NCBI GenBank assembly: GCA_002105175.1
Contig: MCGE01000016.1
Location: 255,501-319,500 of the forward strand
Length of the DNA stretch: 64,000 nt
Source of the DNA: Absidia repens
Taxonomy: Eukaryota; Mucoromycota; Mucoromycetes; Mucorales; Cunninghamellaceae
Direction of reading: 5' to 3'
Below are positions 10,854 to 22,716 of this stretch, in pieces. Position 1 is the first letter of the stretch, and each line of letters opens with the position of its first letter. Position numbers and translations under genes: made by a program. The notes under the pieces are model-generated. The model had not been told where the DNA came from. It ran no database searches and was given only the letters and a program-made list of their open reading frames with translations.

Positions 10854-11984
10854 TTTTATTATGGAATTGATGATATTGTATTATTTTGTTGTTACTAGTC
10901 CAGGGGTGCTTACATTATATATTATTCTGAGAAGAGAAGGATCGTAATGCTTTTTCGCCTCGTTCGTTCCAATATAGCCGAGCGACCAATTCCCGTCAGA
11001 CCCGATGTTCGGGGTTAGAGGCGGGGATTAAATGCCCCTTTTTTCCCTTGAGCCTCAATATGGACGAGATAATCGAGATAATCCCGTCTGGTCATCATTA
11101 TGGCAATGGAATCATTCAGAAGGCAGGCTACCATACTCAAGACCATTGATGGTTTTTTGATAATCGGCATACCTTCATTTTCTTGAAGCAAGCGGCGATA
11201 AAAGTGGGTTTCCTTTTTTTTTCGGAGGTGAGAATCAGAGCCACGACTCAAATTGTTACGCTGGGACTTTTTTTTTCATGTCAGTTTACTTTCAAGATCG
11301 GCATCAAGCCCGATATAACTCAATATGTCGGACACATAATAGTATGATAAATGCGACGGATATTATCAATTTCCAGCTTAAGTTTATTAGTGTTTGAAGT
11401 TCTCAAAGTGTATTTACCAGGTATTTTACTTTGACAGAAAATATTTACTTTTTATAATGCTGTACGCAGAAATTATCTTTCATATAGTGCAGTCCAGCAA
11501 GAAGGGCAGTTCAACAAGAGGATAAAAGGTATTGAGTCTTACGGAAAATGCGGAGGATATTTATTTTACTTGGAATTTAATCTTTATTAACCGCGCAATA
11601 TGATAGTAAGGTGAAAAGAAATAACTGTACATCGATTTTGATTAATGGATAGAGGAATTGCAACACCAAGACGTTTATCAAGAAAAAAGGAACGTCTAGC
11701 ATATGTGGCTAAACTAAATACCTTCCCATGCACTTCAATCGTGTATTCATCGCTACTATTTTTTTATGTGTCTTTTCACTGTTTTTTTTATGCCTTCACC
11801 GCAGCCATTTTCTAAAATCATCCAAATTATCCGTAGTACCCCTATATTTAAAATACCCAGTACAATAGTTTCCAGCAAACGAAGCGTGAGAACGATGGTT
11901 TAACGTTGTAGTCCTAAATCCTTGCACACATGCACATACATCTACTTTTTTATATCCACCTAAAAATAATTGCCACACCAGACA

Positions 11985-12043
11985 CCGGAAAACATTTCAA
12001 ATCCCGCACACGTGAATTTTATTTCCTCCCTTTTTTTTCGCTC

Positions 12044-12077
<34 letters not shown>

Positions 12078-12990
12078 CTATTCAACTTCTTTAAGGTTAT
12101 GTTAAACTTAGATTAGTATCAGGACTAGTTTTGAAGGGGGTTCAGTTCAGGGATTACAAGAAGCATCGGGAAACCCTTTCATTTTGGATCCAGGATTAAG
12201 GAACACCATTCGTTGGCTTTTGGAGCCTCAATTAGCTTAGTTTCGTCTTAGTTTTATCCATAGTTTGTATCTATATCTCAATAAAATATGTCTCTTTTTA
12301 TACTGTTTAACGAAAAGTATGTCTCATTAGTCTCTCTCTTGTTTTGTGAAGTAGATCCGTTTTTCACTATTAACATCCCCTTTAGATTAGTGTTGACCAT
12401 TCTTCAAATCTCATATTGCCTCCCTCATGCTTCCTCCAACAGCTCCTTCCCTTAAATCCCTTATTACCATAAATCCCTCCTCGTCAGTTTTAGTGTCTAT
12501 CAATACTCTTCAATAAAGCATGTTATTTTTATTAGCCATCGTCTGACCCATCATATCGTAAGTATCATTGTTATCGTAGTTGTTTTTGAGTGTTCAACGT
12601 GGCCTCTAATTTTTAATTCACCTATATGACTACTCTTCCTCCGAAAAATTGAAGATTAATAGGCAATCTTAGATAACATGCTATAGAAAATAGTCATATT
12701 ACTGGCTTAATCAATCATATTATTAAATATACGTAGTGCTGTGTGTGTAGCTGCCGCTAGAGCATTTTGCAATCCGTTTTGCCTGTCTTTGACGGCATTC
12801 TCACCTCTCTGAAGCCTAGCAACTAGTTGACAATTCTATGTCACTTCATATGAAAGCTAGCGGTACTTCTGCCCACTATTTATATCGTTCAACCTCGACT
12901 GTATCGCCAGCTTGACCTCCACTAAACTGAACATACTGCATCTATCTAGTTCCTAGTTTTATTTTGCATATATGGTATAATAAAAAGAAG
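11985..12990 (+). repeat. Dispersed non-coding repeat, copy 3 (near full length)
   Basis: Begins with CATTTCAAATCCCGCACACG, then a long pyrimidine/T tract, then the body with CAGGGATTACAAGAAGCATC, ATTAGTGTTGACCATTCTTC and AATAAA motifs. The distal end reads CTCCACTAAACTGAACATAC, then TATGGTATAATAAAAA. The distal end matches copy 5 closely and copy 4 in reverse, so about 1 kb is close to full length. Confidence 0.82.
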
Positions 12991-13845
12991 GGGGTAAGGG
13001 GACCCAAACTGAAGCACATTGAGCCCAAGTGGCTACCTATTAAGGTGCAAAATGGCAGGGTGGGAGGGATTTGTTTCCAGTAAAAGCCGCACTACAGCAA
13101 ACCTACGCCCTTGGTATCTAGCAGATCAATTTTTTGCACGTGTGCCCATGGAAACATAAATATTTATATTTGTTCCCCGGATGGCTGTATTATTGTTGAG
13201 AAAATACATGTTTGTAAGACAATACACACAATCAACTGTCACAATCTGTTATGTTATGGATTGGTCAAAGTGTGATTTGTTGGTGCTCATAGCTGCGATG
13301 TATTGTGATTTTATCCCAGTGTATTTGACATCGTTGCCCATTTTATGATTGAGATGGTACAACGTGATGATATTATATTGACAAGTTTTTTCCCCACATT
13401 TCCTCAATAAAATGAGGGTTTCGATAGTGCATTACATTTTTTTTTCTATAAAATAATACTCCATTGAACATAATTTCAAATCCAGGCGGCTATAGCAAAA
13501 ATGCAGTGAGGCTCATGGCTGCACAATTTTTACACTCCTCTCCTTTTTTATCCTTCCTATTTTCTGTGGTTCTATTATATTTCTCCTTCGACATATACAA
13601 TCGATTCGACCACTGTATGTAAAAAAGAGAAAAGGAAAAAGGGATCTGTGAATATGCCTGGATGATATGCGCTATTCAAAGATAATTCATTCACTCCTGG
13701 TTTTCTTTATTAGACAGGGACTCTTCCAGACTTGATCAATATTTGGTATTCATCTCATTTACCCATTTGTCCCCTCCCGCTGTTTTTGCTACTGTGTTTG
13801 CTTTGACCATACTGGACCTTAAATCTATTTTGGTATCCTTACTCT

Positions 13846-16451
13846 ATGACTACTGTTTTTGAATCTTCCAGGGAACACAATTCATCCTTGCAGTCTGGCA
13901 CTGAACACAGGTAAATATGCTTTGGAAATAAGAATATACGGTGAAGGATTGGGTCGCGATTAGCGTGATCTATTGTTGGGGAAGTGGTGATCTACCAATA
14001 GCATACGCCTCTCCCCAGGTTTCTTCTTTAAACTCGCCAGTATCATGAATAAACAGCGAATCACATTTCATCTGATGAACAATGTAAAAGCAGTTGGATA
14101 TCTAACTAACAACATCACTCTCTTTTTCATTTGATCTAGTTCTTCTTGGCTAGGAAAAGTTTTTAAGCCATTTGAATCACCTTTGGATTTTGAAGACGAT
14201 GGCATTCAAGTCAGCGATCACTATCACTGGCGTTATCTTGGGGTGTCCTGTCTGAAATCTGGCAAGTACGGCAGTCTTGACGTCTCTTTTTTCCAAGTCT
14301 TTGAATCAATGAATAAGCAAGTGGACCGCCCGTTACTGACTACTGAAATTAGCAGCAAACCATCAACACTGACGCTGGCGAACACAAAAACAGCAACTAA
14401 AATTGGTGAAACGTCAACAAGTCTTCGCAACCATGACGAAGACACAACCTGCGTTGAATCCTTCCCCAACAGCTACATTATTGTGATCTCATTTAATACA
14501 CAGATATTCAAGCCTTCAAAACGTCAACAGTACTATATCTTTCCTTGTGATTCTATCGTTGAAACTGTCAATGAATCTCCACCATATGAGGTTAGTGAAA
14601 AAGAGCGCCGCTGCGTAGTCTTAACAACTACTGATCTGTTTTTTTTTTTTTTTTTTTTTTCTTTCGTTCTGTAGTTATTCTGCTCTTTTTATACCGTCAG
14701 CTTTATTCACGAACTTGGTGACAACAACAACAACAGCAAAGAAAATATATCATCAAGTCATGCCAAAGACACACCATCAAATGGCCAAGACTCTCAGATG
14801 GATTTACGTTTGTTGCCCTCATTGTTGGCTGATACCCCTGAAATCAAGATGGAACAAAGGAACAACAATAAGCAAGGCTTGTTACCTAATCAATCGGTTG
14901 CCCATGTCTCACTATCTGGTGTTTCTAAAGACCTACATATTGTTATCAAGGAAACTGTGGCTGTATTTAAAACAACCTATCAGAACATGATGCGATTAGT
15001 AAGTTTGAATACAGCAAAGCAAATAATTACCGAAACTCATCATCCTTCTCGTTTTTCTAAAATATAGATGAAATTTCATACACAAGGTATCTCTAATCAG
15101 CATTCGGAATACTTGGGTGCTGGTGGAACAGATGAAACTCGGACCAAAAGATCATCAAGTGAAGTGAAACCCAGCAAAAACAAGCGTAAAGGTAATTAAC
15201 GATGGAATATTTATGATACCGACCAGGAACAAATATTGACTTTATTTCTATTTCTATTATTATTTATTGTATTGTAAAGGTTCAAGTCAACAACAACAAC
15301 AACGACAACCATCACCAAGATCTTCCAACGCAAACGCTATGTCCACGACTGCAACTTTATCTAGTAAACGCAAATCGACTCCGCTCTCATCAGATGACTT
15401 TGAACATATTATCATGGCGCCAAAATCGCTTTCAGTCTCTCCCCCATCTTCATCTCGGAAAGTAACACAACCCAACTCACCACCACCTACGACTTCATTA
15501 GTCTCACCTTTATCACCTATCAACAACAGCCCACAACGCCACAATCCAGTCAACGGAAGAAAATGTATCTATTGCGGTGCGACAAAAACTCCCATGTGGC
15601 GCCGTGGTCCTGGAGGCGCCGGTACTCTTTGTAATGCATGTGGCGTCAAGTGGAAACATGGAAAAATTTTGTGCGGCAATTCATCAGAAGTAACGGCTTT
15701 ACTCGGATCAGCGTCAACCCCAGCGCCAGGATCAGCAAAAGCAGCAAAAGTACAACAAAAGAAACGAAAACAGCAGAATCAAGTGAAAATTCAAAAAGAC
15801 AAACGAATGAAAATTAAGGAACATCAACGACTCCAACAGTCAAAGCACGAACATGGTGATTTTTGGGACGTGGATGGATCAGCAAAAAGTGAAAAACTCG
15901 ACAATTTTGATGGCCACACGGATGATGATGATGATGATGACGATGATGACGATGATGACGATGATGACGATGATGACGATGATGACGATGATGACGATGA
16001 TGACGATGATGACGATGATGACGATGATGACGATGATGATGATGTCGATGACGATGACGATATGGAAGTAGACGATCAGGACCTAGCTGTTAGGCAACTC
16101 CCAACGGATAACGTTCAACAACAATACCATTCCACCATGTCTTCTTATCGGCTATCACCATTACCACCCCATTCAAGATCGCGGTCGATGACCACCCCCA
16201 CGGTGCCCAACTACTTACCGTACCAACAACAGCAGCAGCAGCAGCTCAGCGAATGCTCACTATCGCCTGGACTTGAACAACAAACATCCACTCATTTTCA
16301 TTTGGACGAACAACAACAACAACAACGACCGAGACGCCACACTGCTGATGTATCTATATTGGATCGTTCATCGTGGGGCGAATATCCCTTGTCAATGGGT
16401 GTCGATGCTGTGGAAGCAGCCACTGTGCTCACTTTACTGAAGCGTAGTTAG
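13846..16451 (+). CDS. GATA-type zinc-finger transcription factor with poly-Asp tract
   Basis: Five exons (13846-13910, 14140-14590, 14675-14998, 15068-15191, 15280-16451) join in frame to 711 residues. Residues about 417-445 form one GATA finger: CIYC, 18 residues including [14 protein letters not shown], then CNAC. The 18-residue loop is the longer-loop fungal/plant type. A basic tail (KWKHGK, then [20 protein letters not shown]) follows. The first 300 residues are not low complexity ([30 protein letters not shown], then a helical segment with [19 protein letters not shown]) and could be a diverged sensory or dimerisation domain; I could not assign it. Residues 536-576 are 41 consecutive Asp, followed by Val and five more. 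Gln-rich tracts flank it. It is bracketed by inverted copies of the dispersed repeat. An upstream exon cannot be excluded. Confidence 0.88.
15921..16043 (+). repeat. GAT/GAC triplet repeat encoding Asp41
   Basis: 41 aspartate codons in a row, mostly as a regular GATGACGATGAT 12-nt unit. The unit regularity suggests slippage or unequal crossing-over, so length probably varies between strains. Confidence 0.95.
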
Positions 16452-16475
16452 TTTTCTTTTCCTCTCTCCCCCCTT

Positions 16476-16506
<31 letters not shown>

Positions 16507-16614
16507 GGCGTTTACTACACCTGTATATATTATTGTACCACCCTTGTCTTTTTACCATTCCCTTCCTTCTCCCTTTTTGTTATGTGTTATTTATCTTTGT
16601 CTTAAATATATTTG

Positions 16615-16620
16615 AATAAA
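16615..16620 (+). promoter_or_regulatory. Candidate polyadenylation signal of the GATA-factor gene
   Basis: AATAAA about 165 nt after the stop codon, downstream of a T-rich tract near 16479-16506. Confidence 0.45.
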
Positions 16621-16864
16621 ATTCAAATAATCATTGTATTATTATTATATTATCCAGAATCATGTATGTGTGTATATGTGTATGTGTATATGTGCATACA
16701 GTAGTTTTTCGATAAACTTGAATCGACACCTTCCTAGATTATCTTTCGGTCTCCTTTCTCAAACATAAACTAAAATTTGAAAATCAAAATGATCCAATCG
16801 ACACAAAATTTGGTATGGTGATAGAGGAGCATGACACCAAAACGTTTTGTATGCAGAAAGAAAA

Positions 16865-17790
16865 AAAATAACAAATTGGGATATATGCAGCATATCTAGT
16901 CTAGCGGATATTACACTGGAGATATGACTGAGTATATTCATTTATAACATTGATGCAGCAAGAACATGACTATTGTTAACAATAAGCGGTTTATGACTGT
17001 TTACCAGTTTCTGAGGGGGGGGGAGGGATAAAATAGTCTTAGAGAATGATTTAGAGAACAATTGTTTAGCAGCACACTCATAAAACAACAACAATATCAA
17101 TAATAGTAATCATATAATGGGTCAGAGAGTTGTTAAAAAAAAGGACATACTTTATTGACGGATATTGGTAGATACTAAAACTAAAGATGAGGGGTTCATT
17201 GTAACAAGAACTTTACGGGAGGATCTATTGGCGGAAGCATGAGGGAGACAATATGAGATTTGAAGAATGGTCAACACTAATCTAAAGGGGAGGTGCTAAA
17301 GTAGAAACTAATATGCTGTATAGTACAGAACACGGAATGAGAAAGACTGAAGCTACACCTTTTATTGAAGCATAATCAATAGAAATAAAGAGGCGATGGT
17401 AAAAATATGGTATCAATTGTGCAAAACATGAGAAAGACTAATGGAAAATATTCATTGAAACATGGAAAATGAGGCATACTTTATTCAAATATAGGTTTAA
17501 ACTATGACGCACTAACACTGAGCTAATCTAATGATGACTCGAAAAAGCCAACTGATGGTGATCTTGAAATCCTAGATTCTAAATGAAAGGGTTTCCGCAT
17601 GCATCGTGTAATCCCTGAGATGAAGACCCTTCTAAACTAGTCCTGACACTAATCTAAGTCCAACATGGCCCCAATGAAGTTAATTGCAAAAAAAAAAAAA
17701 AAAAAATTGGGAAGAAAGAGTGTAAAAAAAAAAAAAAATTGGAGTAAATAAATATTCACGTGGGCGGGATTTGGAAGTCCTTTTTGTTAG
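16865..17790 (-). repeat. Dispersed non-coding repeat, copy 4
   Basis: Minus copy with CACGTGGGCGGGATTT (complement of the head box) at 17758-17773, A-rich complement of the pyrimidine tract, CTTCTAAACTAGTCCTGACA, and distal end GATATATGCAGCATATCTAG at about 16880. It lines up by eye with copies 6 and 7 across its whole length, apart from gaps. Confidence 0.82.
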
Positions 17791-18711
17791 TTTACGATTT
17801 TGGTACACACAGATTTCGAAAGCAATACAACCCCCCAAAAAAAACAGATTCCAAAAGTACAGAAAAAGCCAGGGCGCTAATAAAGAATTAGTGCCATCGA
17901 GATTGGAATATATTTTTTACTTACGTGCTTACTAGTTTTGTTCTGTTGCGAAGTTTATTTATCACGAAACTTAGTTCATTCAATTATATCGGAAATGCTC
18001 TAAAAATAAAACAGTCTTGTCACTTTACTATACTTTCGTCTTATTGAATCAAGTGGGTTTTAATATACCACACCTCGTATGATAAATATGAATGATAGAA
18101 CGGGAATACAGGGCTGTGTTTTATATCAAGTAGCCTAGAACGTCAATGCGTCACCAAACTCCTGAGAGTGGCGCACGTAGTCAACGACTACAGTATGTGT
18201 ACCTATGTGTGTGTGTGTGTGTGTGTTTAGTAAGACTGGACCGGCATTGAATTTGGCGCGCATCATCAGCAAAATAGTGAACTCATAGCTTGTAGATGTT
18301 CTAATCCCTTTTACTCTGTGCTCTTCCATTTCCATGGCGAACATATTTAGGCCCGGATCCGCTGGAGATCGTTTCTTGACCACATACACACCCTACTCCT
18401 ATTGTCTTTTCTAACAATTTCCTCCTTAGCCGAGTCCTTTTCAATACAGTTAATAAATCAATAGCCCGAGGAGCGCTCCAAAATAGAAACTGGCATTAAG
18501 AATACCCACGAAAACGTTCCAATTCAATAAAACACAATAATGATAATAAAACATTTAATACATAAGAATAAAAATGACAACAGTTTTATTGTGATATAAG
18601 TGTAAAAAAGGGTAAAAAGAATTTGTAAATGGAAAAGATATGATTCTGAAAGTAATATATAGTAATGCGGGGAAGGAGACTAACACAGTGATGACTATGA
18701 TCAAGGGGTTT

Positions 18712-21700
18712 CTAATCTAAAAGGTCCACCAACGCTAAAACATTTGAAAGAAGGTAAATAACAAAATGTGAGTATAAAATAGAGCCCCTCCCCTTCTTTC
18801 CCTTTTTTTGGAACTTACCAAGGAAGATCACCGAGCCCATCATAACTGCCAGTAAAATAATAGCATCTAATTGTGCGAAAGGTACAGCACATAATGACCA
18901 TAGAATAGCGGCTACCAAGATACGACTTCCAATGATGACTTTTCCATACATATCTAATAATGGGCAAAGCGTTAGCAGAGCGAAAAAGAAAACTGTCGTA
19001 GTGTTTGTTTTTTGATTACCTGATATTTTTGTGTTCAGTAATTTGATAAAGGAATTGACCACGAAAATACCACCACCAAAAATCAAGAAGGTTTTATACA
19101 CGAAAATCTTTTCTTCATCCGATAAAATCGCACTTTCCCCTTCAGCTGCTGATCCAGATCGTTTTGACAAGTGGTGAAGCTGCTGCGATGGTTGATGATG
19201 TAATTCGTTGTTGCTGTCCCCTATAGATGATGTGATGAGCTGCATTGCACCGAAGATCACGGTGTTAGCAGCATAATTTCCCCATGTCAAATAGCCTGCA
19301 TAGATCGATGGTGGTTGGAGTTTTTGGTGAGTGAAATGTTGTGAGACCAGCCCTTGTTGATTGTCGTCGACCGCTATATTCATAGGATTGTATTGGTTTT
19401 GCTCGCTGCCATTCAATAATTCTTGGACTGATTCAATGGCGCGTTTCGCACGTTTGTGTGGTGAGGTCGCGTGTTCGGCAGACGATGATGCTGTTGCTCC
19501 ATGTTCACTGATAGCAGATGCCGATTCTGTAGCTCCATGTTCACCGCTCGCAGATGCCGATTCTGTAGCTCCATGTTCACCGCTCGCAGATGCCGATTCT
19601 GTTGCTCCATGTTCACCACTAGCAGATGCCGATTCCGTCGCTCCATGTGTTGCTGCCGTTTCAGGTTTTGGGAGTTTACCTTCCGCTTCCATTTGTTGTT
19701 TGTATACTTTCAGCCTACAAAACGAATGTCAAATGTCAGTTGTTTTTATTCTATTTTCTGATGCCACAGTAGGCATTACAGTAAAGTTACAGCTTCTTTG
19801 TTTCTTTTCATTGTATAAACTTACGTATCGATTAGTGAGATACCAAAGGCCACTTGCAACAAATGCAAAGGGAAGTGAAGATATACCCAAACTTGGTGAT
19901 ACTTGTTATGCAAGAAGACCTACAATGATGATCAAAGTACCATATTAATGATCTGTACACCAATTTCATAATTCCAAATTTTACCTCCTTGTTGAAATCT
20001 TCAAAGTACATGAAGAAGAATCCAAAAATAATTGTCACAGCCATAAAATTTGGAATCCTATAAATATATATTCAAAAGATGGTCAGTCATCAAATAAAGT
20101 GTTCATTAAAACGATACCATCAAAGCAAACTTACATCATTAGGATCGTAGTACCAGACGTAGCCACAAATGGAACCAAACTCATCAGATTTTCGCCGAGC
20201 ACAATCAGTGTCAAAAGACCCAGTCGTTCAGCCAGATGACTAGCAGCCCATGATAATGTTTTGTCGCCACGTACGATGATGTTGACCAGGATTTCTGCCA
20301 ATAGACCCAAATACCATAATAAACGATGTATTTCCATTTCCAATATTACCAGGGATCCACCCCATAATGCAATTGATACCAAATTGGCGCCGATATAAAA
20401 AGATAGTGGGAGTTTGGACTGGGATCGAATCCTTACCGCCACAATAAAAACTACAGAGAATAAAATAAGTAAATGAGCCCTGTTTCCTCCCTCTTGCTTG
20501 TAATCATAAGTACTGTTTTCCTTACCAATGGAGTACTCTATCACCAACACAGATTTTAAAGCTAAATGTGAATTAAGGAAAGAAAAAAAGAGGTCAGTAT
20601 GAGGAAATAAAACTGAGTGTCTGCACAAAAAAGATCACTTACTGATATAACCATAGACATAACCTGGTGAATTTAAGAAGTGCTCTGAATTGCCCGCCAT
20701 ACCAACTATTGGTAAAGTAATAATAATAATTAAAATATGAGTCCCACAACATCCTGTATGCTAAATTTCCTTTGTCACTTACTAACTGCACACATTTCAA
20801 TAAGCTTCCAAACATGGTGTACTACGTCGTCACTATTCCAAAAAATGACCCAAATTTAGAATATCAGAGGTTCAGCATCATATTACTGCTTTTTTGTTTG
20901 TTTGTCTGTTTTCCTTATTTGCCACTTACGTATCAAATCGAGCAGTGTATCTATAAACAAGAAACAGACAATGGTGTTAAGAGCCGAGAATGAAATCATA
21001 TTAGGGAGAAGGAGGAGGAGGAGTTCATATGTTTTACTTACAAAGAACTAGAAATCCAAGCCCACCAAGTGATGACAAACCAAGAAGCATAAGTTCCCAA
21101 CGTAGCCCAATCCTTAATAACGTGAGTATGGGTGAATTGAGTCAGAGTGGCGACATAAAACAAATCGTAAAATAGTTCCAACCAAGATGCTGCTTTTTCT
21201 TCGCCAATATCGGCACTGAGATCAGGCTCCGGGTATCGAAAAAAAGGTCGTCGTGATGTTTCCACAGGTGCAATGTCATGGTGATGATGTCTTGGCTTGA
21301 ATTCCACATAAACATTGTCGTTGAATTCGATAATTTCATTGTTAGGATTGTGTTCGTGATGATGTGCATGAGGGTCGTGGTGTGGATCATTAAGGTTACT
21401 GTGTCGTGCAATTTCCGCTTTGTGATGAATTTTGATAGAAAAGTCGCGCTTGGTCTTGTATAAAAAGGCAGTCAATCCATCTGTGTCCCGGACACCATTG
21501 AATTGAATACGCTGCTTAGGGGTCAAGCCAATCTGTAAAGGGAAGGTAAAGAAAGAGGAGTTTAATATATTTTTGATGAGCCTAATTTGTCTCACCTACC
21601 TTTTTTGCGAATTGATCAGCCTTGTCATGATCTATAGCAAATCCCTGATTTCCTCGTAATTGTCTAAAATGGACCACTAAGAATTAAAAAAAAAGAAAGG

Positions 21701-22319
21701 ATCAATGTCTGATCAAAATCACTTTGATAATGTAAGGTTTTTGCTTTCTTCACTTACCAAGCACGAGGTCTTCAACTGGAGCCACATCTTCGGGATCTAT
21801 AATACTGCATGTGATAAGTGATAGCGATAAAGTTGATAATGTTGAGCGATCGTGTCAAAAAGGAAGATTGTAACACACGAGTAAGTATGAGGGTCAAATA
21901 ATTGATATTCATGGTTGTTTTCTATTTTCTTACCCAGATCTTGCTTTCCGTTGCCGTTCTTCAAATTCATCCTTTCGTTTTCTATGAGCATGCAGTTCTT
22001 CCACAGGATGAGCCAAGACATCGCCAAAGGTTTCGTCGCCGTGATGATAAGTCAGATCGTCTTTTTCTCCAGAGTTACCGATGCTTCTTCGAATATCAAT
22101 ATGTTGCATTTCCATTTGGTCATCGTCAGAGTTGTCGTCACTAGAGTCGTATTCACCACCTGAAGGTTGATTGAGGGCCACAAATTCTTCTTCGTCATTG
22201 TTTCTTTCTCGTCGGCTAGCCAAGGTTGCATGTCGAGGAAGTCGCTGGCTGCCAATAGATGGTCGATAACCTCCACGCATTGTAGGTCCACGTCTTACTG
22301 TTCCACGTCGAGCACTCAT
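18712..22319 (-). CDS. LtrA-family multi-pass membrane protein
   Basis: Thirteen exons run from ATG at 22319 to the stop at 18712: 22319-21934, 21804-21758, 21676-21600, 21532-21042, 20950-20930, 20832-20783, 20705-20643, 20561-20526, 20450-20135, 20057-19985, 19919-19825, 19714-18819, 18734-18712. This gives 687 residues, or 665 if an in-frame 66-nt stretch (19019-18954) with splice-like ends is an intron. Family landmarks of bacterial low-temperature-requirement A proteins (PF06772) are clear: ASWLELFYDLFYVATLTQF, TWWAWISSSLY-ARFDTDD, and ERLGLLTLIVLGEN. Residues 1-170 are a charged cytosolic-type N-terminus, and the segment before the first membrane span is His-rich. A loop carries four 12-residue repeats. 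Biochemical function is not established for the family. Confidence 0.9.
19493..19636 (-). repeat. 36-bp tandem repeat x4 inside the LtrA-type gene
   Basis: Four near-identical 36-bp units encode GEHGATESASAS-type 12-mers in a loop of the membrane protein. The two middle units are identical, and the outer units differ at a few positions. Reading frame is kept, so the number of units can vary without breaking the gene. Confidence 0.93.
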
Positions 22320-22716
22320 ATTTTAAAAGTATTCTTGAAGTATGAGAGAGAAAGAGATCAAAGATGAAAAAGAATGGAGAGAGAGAGAGGGGGGGGAAGG
22401 AAAATGGTTGATAAAAAAAAAAGCGTCTCAAAAAAGAACAATGAGAGATTTATTTTTATGTCCAAAATTTTCAAGTACCGCTTCGCCCTAACTCAAAGAG
22501 GTAGGTATGAGACGAACAACTTCCCATTCACCTGCCTTAGCAGTAGCACTTGTTCGGATTTTTAAAAAAGCAAGTTCCATATTAATCGTCGATCCTTGGG
22601 GAGGATCTGGGTCCTCCCAATGATTGTTTAGTGCGAAGCTGCTTTTATTTTTCCCAACAAACTAAACAATGTAGGACCACTCTAGTAATAAATTAGATCC
22701 CTTTACTACTATATTA

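Larger units (their letters stand above)
10733..13845. other. Gene-poor region between RPS2 and the GATA-factor gene
   Basis: 3.1 kb with no supported gene. It holds the RPS2 promoter side, a GC-richer patch near 10960-11040, one full plus copy of the dispersed repeat (11985-12990) and the presumed GATA-gene promoter. Short ORFs here lack coding character. Confidence 0.6.
16452..18711. other. Gene-poor region with one repeat copy
   Basis: 2.3 kb between the GATA-factor stop and the LtrA-gene stop (convergent). It contains the minus-strand repeat copy at 16865-17790, a (GT)n run near 18209-18224, and no supported gene. Confidence 0.6.

Noticed and set aside
10940..11040. GC-richer block near RPS2 as a tRNA or 5S RNA gene
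   Set aside because: No cloverleaf, B box or 5S consensus could be built on either strand.
11985..12990. Repeat copies as solo LTRs
   Set aside because: No TG...CA ends, primer-binding site or target-site duplication could be seen, and the ends are fuzzy. It stays an unclassified repeat.
15853..16071. ORF of alternating Met and Thr
   Set aside because: An out-of-frame reading of the GAT/GAC repeat in the GATA-factor gene.
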